DNA of 64,000 bases from Kryptolebias marmoratus (taxonomy: Eukaryota; Chordata; Actinopteri; Cyprinodontiformes; Rivulidae): contig NC_051434.1 in NCBI RefSeq assembly GCF_001649575.2, positions 11,006,761 through 11,070,760 on the forward strand, read 5' to 3'. A model generated the notes under the pieces. It did no database searches. It was not told the DNA's origin and saw nothing but the letters and a program-made list of their open reading frames with translations. Shown piece by piece: positions 30,290 through 42,500 of the stretch. The position numbers and the translations under genes were made by a program. The number at the start of each line of letters is the position of its first letter. Within the stretch, counting starts at the first letter, position 1.

Positions 30290-30840
30290 GGCTAAATTGC
30301 TGACAAATCTAACGGAAGGAGTGCTCATTTGCCATCACATCCGTTTGAGCCCAAATGACAGCAGCACTGAGCCTCAGACACACAATTGCTTCTCTGTGGG
30401 CTGCAGCCATTATGTCTTCCAGTTTGCTCCCAACACCCTGCTGGGCCATTTACTTCACAGCCAACTTCTCCTCCTTTTACTGATCTGTTGCTCCGTGCCA
30501 TAACCAATGCAGTGCCTCCTGCAGGGCCAGAAAACCTCACAGGGTCTTAACAAATCCTGTCTGGCTGCCGCAGGAGAGCAGCTAATGCAGCTCAGGCAAG
30601 AAGTGGAACTGACATTTGAGTCTGAACTTTCAACTTTTGCTTCCTGGATGGCTTTGAAGTGTGCCGATCCAGACGGACAGCACTTATTGTGCCCGCAGCT
30701 CCTCTCTAACCACTCCACACCGGAGATGGAGGAACAGTGCTTCCCACAGGCAGCCTCCACTGATCAATGTGAACCTTTGAATAATCTGACCAGGTTTAAT
30801 GAGCAGGTTTGTTGTCAACCACCAGGTAATAAACAGTAGG
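30290..30840. other. GC-richer single-copy-looking block without a coding match
   Basis: Roughly 550 bp stand out from the AT-rich surroundings by composition and by lack of repeats. A plus-strand open frame spans 30507-30839, but it has no start context, splice sites or recognisable motif, so I do not call a gene. A conserved regulatory element is one possibility, since regions beside ZNF385D are rich in them in vertebrates. Confidence 0.3.
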
Positions 30841-31189
30841 TCGGCAAAAGGTTTCCATGAATACACCTTTGTCTCTATAAAGCCTAATAATGACCATATT
30901 TGTCCCATTTGTTAAATTTAGCCAAAACGTCAGAACAATGAGCTGTTTAATGGGTTTTTAAATGTGCTGGCAGGCAGATTTTTTTTTCAGGTTATTTTAA
31001 AAAGAGCCAAGCTACATTGGCACACAGAAGTTCGGAGACCATGGGTGAAAATGTGCAGAAGGCAAAACAAGCTCTTAAAGGTAAACAGATTAAAAACAGT
31101 CCTTTCAACCAAATGCTCTAAAGTCTAAACATAAAAGCAGATCTTTTGTGTGTTTACAGCTACTGCTCCTAAAGGCGAAGTGCAACATT

Positions 31190-31340
31190 TTTGAAGTTGG
31201 GTTCCTTGAAAAGGTTATGAAAAATAAATATCCCATCTGCTGTAGAAAGCTCTTTGAACGACCTTAGTTTGTAAAAAATGGATCAGATTGACAAGCTAAC
31301 AGCTAACCAGAGCAGAGCCAAGAAAATGGTGAGGTGCTGA
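31190..31340 (+). mobile_element. Dispersed repeat family B, copy 2 (fragment)
   Basis: AAAGGTTATGAAAAATAAAT followed by CTGTAGAAAGCTCTTTGAAC and GACCTTAGTTT aligns with 61513-61575. Fragmentary. Confidence 0.55.
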
Positions 31341-33158
31341 CATCTTAAAACAACTTTCATCTAAAAATAAATCATAGTGGTTCAACATAATATATCCATA
31401 GAGTTTAAAGACTTATTATCTCATTGGTATTCGAGTAAAACTCAACAGCTTGAATTCAAACACTGTGTTTTGTTGTGGGGGGTTTTCTGTATAACAATAA
31501 TTTTTCATACATTTTCCATGTTTAATGGGATATTTTCTGCTTGTTCAGTCATCTGTAGAAAAAGTCAGGTGGTTCAGATTTCAAAGCTGTGAATCTGTGA
31601 AGCCAACAATCAGAGCACTCAGCACCAAGCGGCTCCTTTTCGCAGCTACCCTCTGAAAATTAAAGCGATGTCGGCACAGAAGATTGGATGAGGCTATAAG
31701 AAGATAGCACAGCATTATCAGGAGCTCTTTTCCCTGGGTTGTTATGTAATTAAGAAAAGGCAGTTAACAAAATGAATGTGGTTCAAATCGAGGTCTGAAA
31801 GACCAAGAAAAGTTTAAGAGAACTGCTTTTAGAATTGGAAACAAAAAATGCAAATCAAAGCCCAGTTCAGCTGAAAGAAAATAACAAGACTTCAAGAAGA
31901 TTTAGCAGAGTGCTGAGTGTTGTTTGCACTGCTCTTTTGTGCAGCTCTACCTGCACAGATTTTATCCTCACGGAGGAGTCTTCAAATAACAACAAAAAAA
32001 CTCATTTGCATCCTCATCAAATAAAAATTTGCATCCAAAGTTGGTGAATAAACATCCACACAAGCCTGGTGCAGTTTGAAGACAATAACAGGGACTGATG
32101 AAGTTAAAACACAAGTTTGTAAAACAATGAACTAAGGCTAATCAAAGATGTTTGGAGGAAGAAAAAAAAAGGTGCTGAATATTATAAAAAAGCAATTCTC
32201 TGTTACGCACAGGGGAGAACAGCTCCTGCTTTGGGCTTGTTTTGTAGTCAGCAACACAAGAGAACTTTGACTAAAGATAGTAGGTAGAAGTAAATACAAG
32301 CAAAGCCTGAAAAAAAAACTAGGAAGAAGATAAAAAACAATGACTTTTTATACTGATTTCTATACAGATGTTAAGAAATGCCCTGTGAGAACATTTTTAC
32401 AGTTGTATTTTAGGTTCCCTTGTCCACGTGTTTTATGAGATCCTTTCTTTCCATCTCTCATTTCTGTTGCTCATTGTGTTGCTGCATTCATCACCTTTGT
32501 TTTATGATTTGGACTCCAATACGATGTATGGAAATCAAAACGCTTCATGCCAAGAGCTTATTACAATCATTTTTTATGTGGGGAGCAAGGAAAGTTGCCC
32601 TCACATGGCATTCTCGGCTCAGCACCGAAGCTTTGTAGTCTCTCCAGGTAGATTCCCTGAATGCCAAGTTAAGCTCGGGTATTACCGATACATATTGATG
32701 TGCTTATGTTTTCCTGCCGCAAACCTGGAGATGCAGCGAGAGGCTGCGAGTTTGTGCTGAGAGTAGCTAGGAGTGTGTTGTGCAAGATGACAAAAGGTGA
32801 AGGAGAAACGGGAGGGAAGGCTGCCGAGCAAACAAGCCAGAGAGTTAAAGGGGCCAGCGGAGCGCTGAATTCCAACAGCCTGAGGAGAACGGTGCATCCC
32901 ACACACAGATGTTCACAATCACAGAGCCAGGTAATTAATAATCATAATAATAATGATCACTGTGATAACTGGGAGAATCAAGAGGCAGTGACTGAGTGGT
33001 TTACTTTGGAGCGTCTGCAGAAGATGGAGGTAAACACTCGTGGACTAATTATTTGAGTTTGGGGTCAGTTGGCTGCTAAAAGACAAAAACAAAAAGAAAG
33101 TGTGAGGGTCAGGAAAAGTTGAGCAGGCAGCAGACCATTATCTAACATCACCAATCAG

Positions 33159-33175
33159 ACACACACACACACACA
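33159..33175. repeat. (CA)n microsatellite
   Basis: Short AC dinucleotide run in the SGO1-ZNF385D interval. Confidence 0.85.
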
Positions 33176-33794
33176 TACTTTGTCAGATCGGTGCTTGTTT
33201 TGATACAGCAGCAGCACACACTCGCCAAGAGGAATAAACTTCATCAGTGAGACATACAATAACACCAGAACATTCCTGTGAGGATTTATCACAGAGTATC
33301 ACGTATGTGAAGAAGGCTTTAAAGTTTCTAGAATATGATTTTGTCCTTTTTGTTCCATTTTTTTTTTAGGGAAATACCTGAACACAGAACAAAAAAAGAA
33401 GATGTTGTGCGCTGCTCAAGAGAAAAGCAAGATGAACAGGGTTTAAGTTGGAGTCAGAACGTGGTAATTTATGTGTTTGGAAGGAGGCGACGGCTGACAC
33501 CATCTTTATCTAGATGCCTGGCAACCTTCAGGAGAACACTCAAGCAGAAGAAAAGATAAATTTACATTAAATTTTCCTTTTAAGCGTAAAATTTCCACCT
33601 GACAAACAGATAAACGGCTATATCTGTTAACAGATTTTGGCACTAATTTATTAAATAAATTAGTTTTTGGGGTAAGAAAGCTTTTAATTTTCAAAAAAGA
33701 CAACTAAAAACTTTATACACTCACTGGAAGATTGCAGAGAAGCTGTTTATTGGAAAATAATAAACAAACATGATCCAAAAGTGGCTCCTGCTTA

Positions 33795-36135
33795 CAGTGG
33801 TATGCAAAAGTTTGGACACTCTCAGTTGATATTCCCTTCGGTGTAAATGAAACCTTGCACCAGTCTCCAAGAGACATAAAATTAAAAATTAAATATTTGT
33901 TGCAGCAATTTAAGTCAGATTAGCGTGTTTATTTGGGAGGAAGGGAAGGAGCGCTGTGCAAACATTTTGGCACCCCAAGAGGTTTGAAATCTCAATCTTG
34001 ATTCAGTCAATTAGTGAAGGTCTCAGACCCCAATTAACTCGCAAGAATTTTCCAAGCAATCATCAGTCGTGGGCTCCTTCAAGCAGCTACCTCTTGCTAT
34101 GGTAATTGATTTGAAAAACTGATACACACCTAGCAGATGATGATTACAAAAAGCTAGCAAAAGGTTTTTCAGATAGCCCTGCAGGCGCCTGCTCACTGGA
34201 GCAGATGGAGCAGCTGAGGGGAAGCAAACTTGTGTTTTTGCAACCTGATTGTCTGACTTAAAAACAACTTTACCAGCAATAAGACAAACCATGTAGTGTT
34301 TATCGATTCTATACTTCCTTAGTTACAAACTAAGAAAGTTATATTATTAAAAAAATCACTACATTCTACACCCCCTCCTTCACCTTTTAGTCGATTCGGA
34401 CCCAACTCTGCTACACAGGTAGCCACGAGCTCGCCAGTCAGACAGACAGCATTCAGCTGTGGAGATGAAAAAGAGGAAAGCTTAGCTCAGTCTTATAATG
34501 TGTTAAATCTGTCCTAGAGTGAAAACTTTGAGTAAGATCACAATATTTAGGTGCACAGGACAGAAATTCATAAACTCTGGGAAACAGACGCTTTATGTGG
34601 GTTCCAGTGCTAAACCAGACCCAGAGCTTTCTTAGCACCAGAAAGTTTTAGCAACAAAAAAGTGGTGAGAACTCAGCACCAAGTCTTTGCTGGGCCAGAA
34701 CAAAGAACCACTTTTGTTAGGAGCTAGGGGTGGGCTAGTCCTAACGCTTGCACCGAGGAGTGAGTTGGACACGGCGCTGAGCTGCCTTCACAATCATCTT
34801 TTCCAACTGTATTCAGAAACACAGTGTGAGGCATCACTTTCAGCTCTTTTAATATTACCAGTTGTTTGTAGATCATGTATGGGTGGTAGCAGTCTTTGCA
34901 CTACAATCAGAGATCAGAAAGGCAGAGCGCTCATACTCACCAACTGTCCTTTAAAACAGTGTTTAGAAAATAGACAGGTGATATTAAAACATCTGGTTTT
35001 GTGCAGTTTATTAAATGCCAGACAAGAGAAGAGAGGGCACTAGATCACAACTACATGACTGCCAAAGATGCCGATCAAAGATGCCAGCTCTAGCACCGGC
35101 CCTGTCCTAGCACTACAACCTCTTTAGTGAAAAACCCTGATACTGACATCAACCCAGAGCAAACTGCAGGCGTGTGAGACTCAACTATGAGCATTTTGGA
35201 GCTGAACAAACATATAGGCTTAAATTGGATTAAATATTGTCTAAAAATGAAAGTTGTCTAAATGTCTGCTTTGGTTTTCTGTTAGCAGTGAGCCACTGTT
35301 TGCTTATAATAAATAAATAAAAAACATCACACAGTTTAAAACTCGTATCTCTCACTTCAAAACAGGCTGCAGATGTTGTTGCACCAACCAGTTCCACTGT
35401 GTCTGCTCATGGACTCGCTGCCCCACTTTATAACGTAATTAGGCACCCATGTAGACAGTCACTTCCTCATTTCATGCTGTACTTAAGAAATAGCTGTTAA
35501 CAGGAACAATGAAGCTAAAGCTGAATAGGAACCGGGTGAATATGAACACTGTTTACGAGATGTGAAACTCAACAAAATGCAACACTGAATGTATGCTTTC
35601 CTGCTTGACCATTGGCTGGAAGTTTTGAGTGACAATTTTTTTTGTCATCTCTAGAAGTCCACATGTTTCCACCGGGACCTTTTGTGGATGACTGCATGCG
35701 GCTCAGACTGTTGTGACCACCAACAGCACCATGTGCGACAATAAAAACCCCTTCCAAAAGGGAGACAAAGACAATTGTGAATCATACCACAGGCCAAGGA
35801 AGACGAACAACAAGGATGATTATGTGGAGAAAATACTGTGTGGGAAGAATGTTGTTTTCCACAACTGAATGTAGGGTGCCAAGACTTTAGTTTCTGTTGT
35901 CTTTCTTTATGACAAACTTGATTCAGTCGATGCAAAAAGTAAACTATAATGAGTCAAGTTGAGTCTGTAATATTTTTGACAGTGTAGTCTTAAAATATAT
36001 AAGATACAGAGAAAGTTATTTTGCTTAAAACATGACAGATTTTCTCCTATTGAAGTCAGCACATTTTGCATATCATGTTTTATTTGCTTTGACAGAAATT
36101 TTGACCCAGTTGCCCAAAACGTTTACAGACCACTG
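33795..36135. mobile_element. Transposon cluster bounded by CAGTGGT inverted ends
   Basis: CAGTGGTATGCAAAAGTTTG starts at 33795, and an inverted counterpart ends at 36135 (on the minus strand CAGTGGTCTGTAAACGTTTT). This suggests terminal repeats of a Tc1/mariner- or pogo-like DNA element about 2.3 kb long. The minus-strand open frame 35651-35935 inside is full of Cys and His but not recognisable as a transposase. Around 34540-35110 the text resembles another non-autonomous fish repeat (CTTTGCTGGGCCAGAACAAA), so the block is probably composite. No intact transposase is seen. Confidence 0.45.
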
Positions 36136-36503
36136 CATTTGATTTTCTGCAAAAGGAAAGAAAGAAACGAGAAGAAAAGACACAACAACAACACGGCCAT
36201 AGCTGTCACAGCAGTACGCCATTCTGCATCTTTTCATACCGTATCTGTTGCACCACTCTGACAGCTACATCTGTGCATCCACCCATACACACACTCGCAC
36301 ATCTGTAAATACTTTGTCTCCCACTCATTTGCTTTCTTCTACTTCTTCGGTCCCAACCTGTCTTAGGATCTTTGCCCCCCCTGCACATGCTTCTCAGTGC
36401 CGGTTGATAATAGCCTGTTGGTTTTGTGGAGGACGGGGAGTGCTGCCTTACATCACATCTTGCTCAGGTCTGACGCCTGCTTTTCTCTGCAGACTCGCCG
36501 GGG
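36136..36503 (-). other. ZNF385D: Probable ZNF385D 3' UTR
   Basis: About 370 bp between the transposon cluster and the ZNF385D stop codon. No clear AATAAA was found in the minus-strand direction inside it. The nearest one (36079-36084) falls within the putative transposon end, so the mRNA 3' end is unresolved. Confidence 0.35.
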
Positions 36504-39500
36504 TCAGTAGGGGGAAAAGAGAACCGAAGTGTGTGGTGAACAGATGGGTCCGGCAGCTGGGTGAAGGAGCGCCTGGGGGAGGGGCTGACCGTGAAACAGG
36601 GCGGGGCTCGAGTTTGTGGCAGGCTGAAGGGAGAAGGGGGGCAAAGGCGCCAGGGCGGCAGTGGCGGCGACGGACAGCTGGCGTTGTAAGAGACAGGAAG
36701 CCAGAGGTTTATTCAGGTCCTGGTTCTTCCGTAGAGTAAGTCTTATCTGAGGATGAAACACGAACAAACAAACTACAATCAAACTGGGTTTTTTTTTCAT
36801 AAAGAATAAGAGTAGGAAACCAGAGAAGTAAGCAAATAAAAGCACAAGTTGTCTGATTCATTGTGAAATAACTGTAATAATAATAGTCTTGTGTAACATC
36901 CTAATATTTTAATCTTGAGCCAGTATTGCTGACTTTTTGGTTCAGCAGCTGCAGGGAGTGGAGCTTCCTGGTAGCACCTCTTGAGAATAAAGTTCTAAAC
37001 ATAACGATGAGGAATGATAAAAAAGCTGAATACTCACTGCCTGGAGACTCTGGTGCCGCTGGCTGGGAGTGTAGGGGCTGAATTTAGGCTTGGCTGGTTT
37101 ACCTGCTGCTCTGTCCTTGTGTCTCCTGCTGCTGATGTGCTGGTGCAGAAGATAAAAACACACGCAGACACGAGAAATCAAATCCAGACAAACGCAGGCG
37201 GCAGCATGAAGATCATATGAGAGCGAAAGCAGAGGAAGGATTTCTTTGTTTGGGAAAAGAAAGAATTTATCGAAATGAATTGAAGGGGGCTTAATCAAAG
37301 TGCTTATGTTGAAAATTTGCTAAAATTAAAATGCTTCGAATATGTTTGCTTTGACTTTTTGATTCAAAATATTCACAAGAGACTGGTTTGGAAATGTTTT
37401 TGACTTGATTGACTGGCACAAACAGATGGCTGACGGTCAGCAAGGCCTATAATCAGCAGCGAGCAGCTAAATATTCATAAGCACCTGGACAAAGTTAACT
37501 TTTAAACAGTTAGGTGTAAAGACTAACAGTATGCATTCGCATCACGAACACAGAGGGCAGCATCAAATTCAAACGCTCCCTGAAACAGAAGCAGCTTTGA
37601 GCTCATTATCTTGGGAGATCCGTGATTTTATCTCACCTGCATCGACAGGTGTGAGACGTTCACACAGCGGTTTTGAATAAAATATGCAAAGCCCTACATT
37701 TCCTGTCTGTAATGCATGATGGAGAAAGTAAGGATAGCTACATTGAGTTGTTGAACTGTTAGAATGGCAGATCTCTTTTTTTAATAGCTTTAAAGTACAT
37801 GAACAAGGAGTCCAGATGTTATGCATTAAAGGAATGCATTTCACCCGCCACCTTTCATACTAGAGCTTTAAATCCGGATAATCTTATATTTAAAAAATGA
37901 CAGGGTTGTAACTATTTTGGTCAAATTTTGAAAATAAAATTATGTGTGATAGTATGAGATATCTTGAGATTTTGCACAACTTGTTAGTATTTGGATAATA
38001 AATTGATGACAAGTCTCAGATATTTTTAAATTTTATTTTCCAAAGTTGATAACCTGTGGCAGCCATCTTGAACTGGGTTGGCTCTAAACGCTAATCAGTT
38101 GTAGATTTGTATTGAATTAATGCACTCTGAAGTTTCATTAAAACCTGGCCACTGGTTCATAAGATTTCTTGCCAACGGACAGAAACAACGAGCAAAACTA
38201 TTACATTATCGTCAATCTTTCACAAAAATAAGCAATTAAAAAAACAAAAAACAATCCCAATCCCATTTTAAAGGAATAAGTTGTGCAGAAATACTCTGAG
38301 GAACCCGTGTGCTCCATCTCCCTCACTGACTCTAATGAAAGAAAAAGCGAGTGCAGAAAAGTGATGGATGGATAAATAAGTTATTGCGATCAAAAGCCTG
38401 GTGATGTGGGTTCGAGGAACAGGAATGATAATGAAAACTGACACTTCTGAATAACTGTTACGAAACCCTAGTTTGAGCTCTGAGTTCTGGGAGCAGCCCT
38501 GTGTGCAATCATGAGTCATGATTTCTGTACATCTTAAATTATTTGCTGAAGTTCTGCCTGCCTGTTGTTATTATCCTTAGTTGTATTTCTCTTCCATTTA
38601 GGACTGTTCAATGTAAAATATCTATATTTTTTGCAATACTTGAAAATATTACTTTTAACGTTTTGATGTTCCCATCATTAAGTTGAAAGTTTTTTCCTGG
38701 TTTCGATCATTGTGTCATATAAAAATAGAGATGACTAATCCAAATAGCTCAATTTAAGAAAACAGCAAACCTTCTTGTGTCATTAACTCAGATCATCTTG
38801 CATTTTAACTAATCAGGCATATTAAACCACAAACAAATTCAATGATTAGGAGCCTTTTCACAGTAAACTGAAAAGTGCAAGTCAAAAACATTTGAAGCAT
38901 TTGTGAATCTCTGATGTCTTTGTCTTTTCTTTGCGAAGCTGCTGTTCGACCCTGACACAAAACAAGACAATCATTTCAGGAACTAAACTAAAAAGTGCTG
39001 CTGTAACAAATAAACTCCTAGATTGTTGATCCAGAAGATACATGAAACAAGCCCAGTCTCAGTGGTAAATAATTAACTCTCAGAAACTTTTCTTTCTGGG
39101 TTTACTGCTCAAACAGCTGGTTTCTTCTGAACTCACCTGTTTGAGCTGAGTCTCAGAGTTCACGTGTACATCACAGATCTCACAGTGGAAAGTTTTGTTC
39201 TGGAGCCCGGTCGATGACTCTGATGGAGCGGCCATCTTGGATTTGACCCCTATCCTTGGGAACGACTTGATGGCGCCGTCGCCGCTTCTGGCTTCAAGCA
39301 TCGTTTTGTGCTTCGTACCTGAACACACATGAAGTCACATCAACGGAGAATCGAACTCAGCACATCCAGGTTCGACCACACAGTGATTGTTTCTCACCAC
39401 TGTTGTGAGCCTGAAGCTGTGAGGCCGAGTTGACCGCCACCTTGCAGAGGGAACAGTAGAGAAGGCGTTTCGCTTTCGCTTCTTCTGTCTCCTCCTCTGG

Positions 39501-42500
39501 ATTTTCTTCCTCTGCTTCCTTTGGTGTCTCTCTTTCTGTCGGCCTCGGACTGGGAGGCAGGAAGCGGTTAGAAGTCTCTTTAAGTGTTTCACAAAGACCA
39601 CTGCTCACTGATGCTGTGTCTGAGGATGGAGTTGGGGGTGAGGGTTTAGAAAAAAATAAGGTGAAATTAAATTGAAAAAATAGTGTTGCAAAGAGAATAA
39701 AAGAAACAATGAGAGAAAACAGATAGAGAGGAAATACAACCTGCTGTGTTTTAATGGTTTATGATAATTTTTATGAAGACAAAAACTTTATTTTAAATAT
39801 AAAGATACCTAAATTCCTCCACTAAGGGTAACAAAAGGTCAAACATAAAAATCCTGTTTTCAGACTTAAAATGCTAATTCTAACTATTGCCACTTTACAC
39901 CAGGCTGCAAATAACACATGAACACCTGTAGTGCATCCATCCATCCATCCATCCATCCATCCATCCATCCATCCATCCATCCATCCATCCATCCATCCAT
40001 CCATCCATCCATCCAAAGGCCAGGTCAGAAGATCTCCAGACCTGATCCAAAGACCTCCAGAGAAAGGCGACCAAGAAACATTCTCACAAACCTGAATCAC
40101 AACCGCTGACTCCTTTTGATGCAGAAGAAGTCACTGTACAATTAAACCAATATGGCCACATCATCTGCAAAAACCACAGATGCTATCCTCCCATACTCAC
40201 TTTACAAAAAACTTGTTCAATAAAAATATTAGGGATGCCTGCCCTATTCAATAAAATTCTCGCCATTGGGCTTCTAAGGTTGAGTTCATCACATTCTGAG
40301 GTGTTGTCAAACTCAAAGGGAATATTCTTCCTCCTCTCCATTCAGTGCCTGAGCCCTTAAACCTCACAGAAACACCAGTCTTATCACTTTTTCCCAGCAA
40401 AAGATAGTAAGTCACCAGGCTACATGTGATTATGAGCGCTATCAGCTTCTTTAATCGCACCAATAATCAATGATTTCCCCTCGGATCTGTCTGCAAGCAC
40501 TTTAATTGACAGTCCTGTACAAAGACGATTTGGTTCTCTTATCTTTTGTGAGACTAACGTGCTCCCAGAGGGACACACACTGATTTCAGGATCCACTCTC
40601 TGCTAATAACAGTGATTAGCTCTGCCTTAGCTGAGTGGGTGTCTGTTTGTCTCCACTGATTCCCCACCGTCACTGTGAACTTATCTTCAGAGAGCTCTCA
40701 TCTATTTCCCTCAAACAACCTCCAAACTGACAAATGATCATTCATTTTTTCCCCTCTAACATAAGCAACCTATCATACCGGCGAGGTCAAGAGCATTTCC
40801 ACAATCATTGTTCCTTAGCTGTAGTGAAACGTGTTATTTTTGCTCGTTAACGCCCACGCGCAAGCAAAAGTGGCACATCAGTGCAGGGAAAATAAATATA
40901 CACATATGCAGGAAATCAGTTAATGCTTTGACACACCTCCACACTGATGCTGACATGCCTCCAGAGACACACAGAGACACAGAGACACTGTACAGCTGCC
41001 CACAGATCACATTCAAAGCCTTTTCAATGGGCTTTTGATCTCTGGAGGCCACTGAACAAGGTCAGAAAATGTAGACATGGAGACAAAGCAGAGCATAATG
41101 CTCAACCTTTAATCTCCTCACTGTGCAACCCAAAGCAGCAGGAGGGTTATCACATCAAAGAGTTAAAGTCGTGACTGAGAAAAGAAGGTTCAAGCTGTAC
41201 GTTCATATATCTAACTCTGTCGTATATTTGAAGTCTGCATACACACACACGAGGACAGGAAGCATGTGTGCTTGCAGAGAAACACACCGTCTGATGTTGT
41301 GTCGGAGCTGGAGGGCTGTGAGCAGGGTGACGAGAGGATTTGCGATGTGGTTTCCCTGACGACTGGTTCAGAGGTCTTGATCTTTGAATCTGGGGCGTCC
41401 AGAGCTTTGAGCCTCTTCGTGTGCCTCGTGCCACTGTAATGGGAAGAAGCCTGAGCCTGTGTGTTTGACCACAAACAAATAAAACATGAGCCAACTGCAC
41501 ACATACTGCTCCTTTAAAGTAATAGATCAGATTATTTTTAATTGGCGTTTACGTGGAAAGATTATGATCAATATTAAAGGTGTAACAGTCTGCCTAAGTC
41601 ATGGTCGGGTATGTACCTCTGTATGAGAGTCACGGTTCAAACAGGTTTGGTACAAATGCAAAAAGAAACTAAACCTACATTTTATTTATTTTTTCTGTAA
41701 ACAGACAATAATTCTCCCAGAAGAAATCACACACACACAGACAAAAAACACCCGTTAGTGGGGAGGATTATGTACAACAATGTAGGGATTGTCAATTTTA
41801 AAATTCACTATAACGCAACAAAATCATATTTTATTGTCTTCTTTTATCCAATCTAAACTGTAAAGAGTAACCCACAGGCCATGTGTCAAACAGAAAAGTA
41901 TCTCTTAAAAAAATTAAGAAAAAACTAAACTACATAAAATAAAATAAAAACAGTGTTTGCTTTAATAATTTGACTTGGACTTCATATACAATAAAAAACC
42001 AACAACAAAGAACTGATTAAAATACAAAATAAATCAAATGTGAAACACTCAAACCTCTCAGCTAGCTGAGTGCTAGTGTGAGAAAATGAGCTTTTATATC
42101 AGGGATATTGAATGAATATAATAATGGTCTGCCATACTTACTGTTCATACTAAGTACACTTACATGATAAAACTGCTTGCCATACTGCACCTCTCATCTC
42201 CCTCAAAAATGCAGAATGCAGTTCATTAAAATGTGCACCTTCTCTGGAAGCATACAACTGTTGTCAGTTCACATGTACCGAACCATCGCTGTACGAATAC
42301 ATGTATCGTTACGCGGTTAATATCTTACCTGTTGTAGGAAAAATACTAATTAGTTTTGAACAAATTAATGAGTATTGGCTATGCCATCTTAAGATAAGAT
42401 AAGATAAGATAAGATAAGATAAGATAAGATAAGATAAGATAAGATAAGATAAGATAAGATAAGACACTCAACTACAAGTACATCAAAAAAACAATCCCCT

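Larger units (their letters stand above)
26800..33790. other. Gene-free interval between SGO1 and ZNF385D, part 1
   Basis: No coding exon of any recognisable gene. The interval contains a 39-nt hairpin (27068-27106), repeat copies at 29162-29370, 29390-29930 and 31190-31340, a GC-richer non-repetitive block at about 30290-30840, and a (CA)n run at 33159-33175. The open frames present are short and mutually overlapping, with no family resemblance. Confidence 0.6.

Noticed and set aside
30507..30839. 110-codon open frame as a possible novel gene
   Set aside because: No splice signals, start context or motif, and overlapping open frames exist on the other strand; kept only as an unexplained block.
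31775..31800. GGTTCAAATC, resembling a tRNA T-arm
   Set aside because: No matching acceptor stem, D-arm or anticodon arm around it.
36248..36739. 163-codon plus-strand open frame
   Set aside because: It is the antisense shadow of ZNF385D exon 8 and its 3' flank.
39822..40100. Repeated Trp-Met-Asp-Gly protein
   Set aside because: Translation of the (ATCC)n array.
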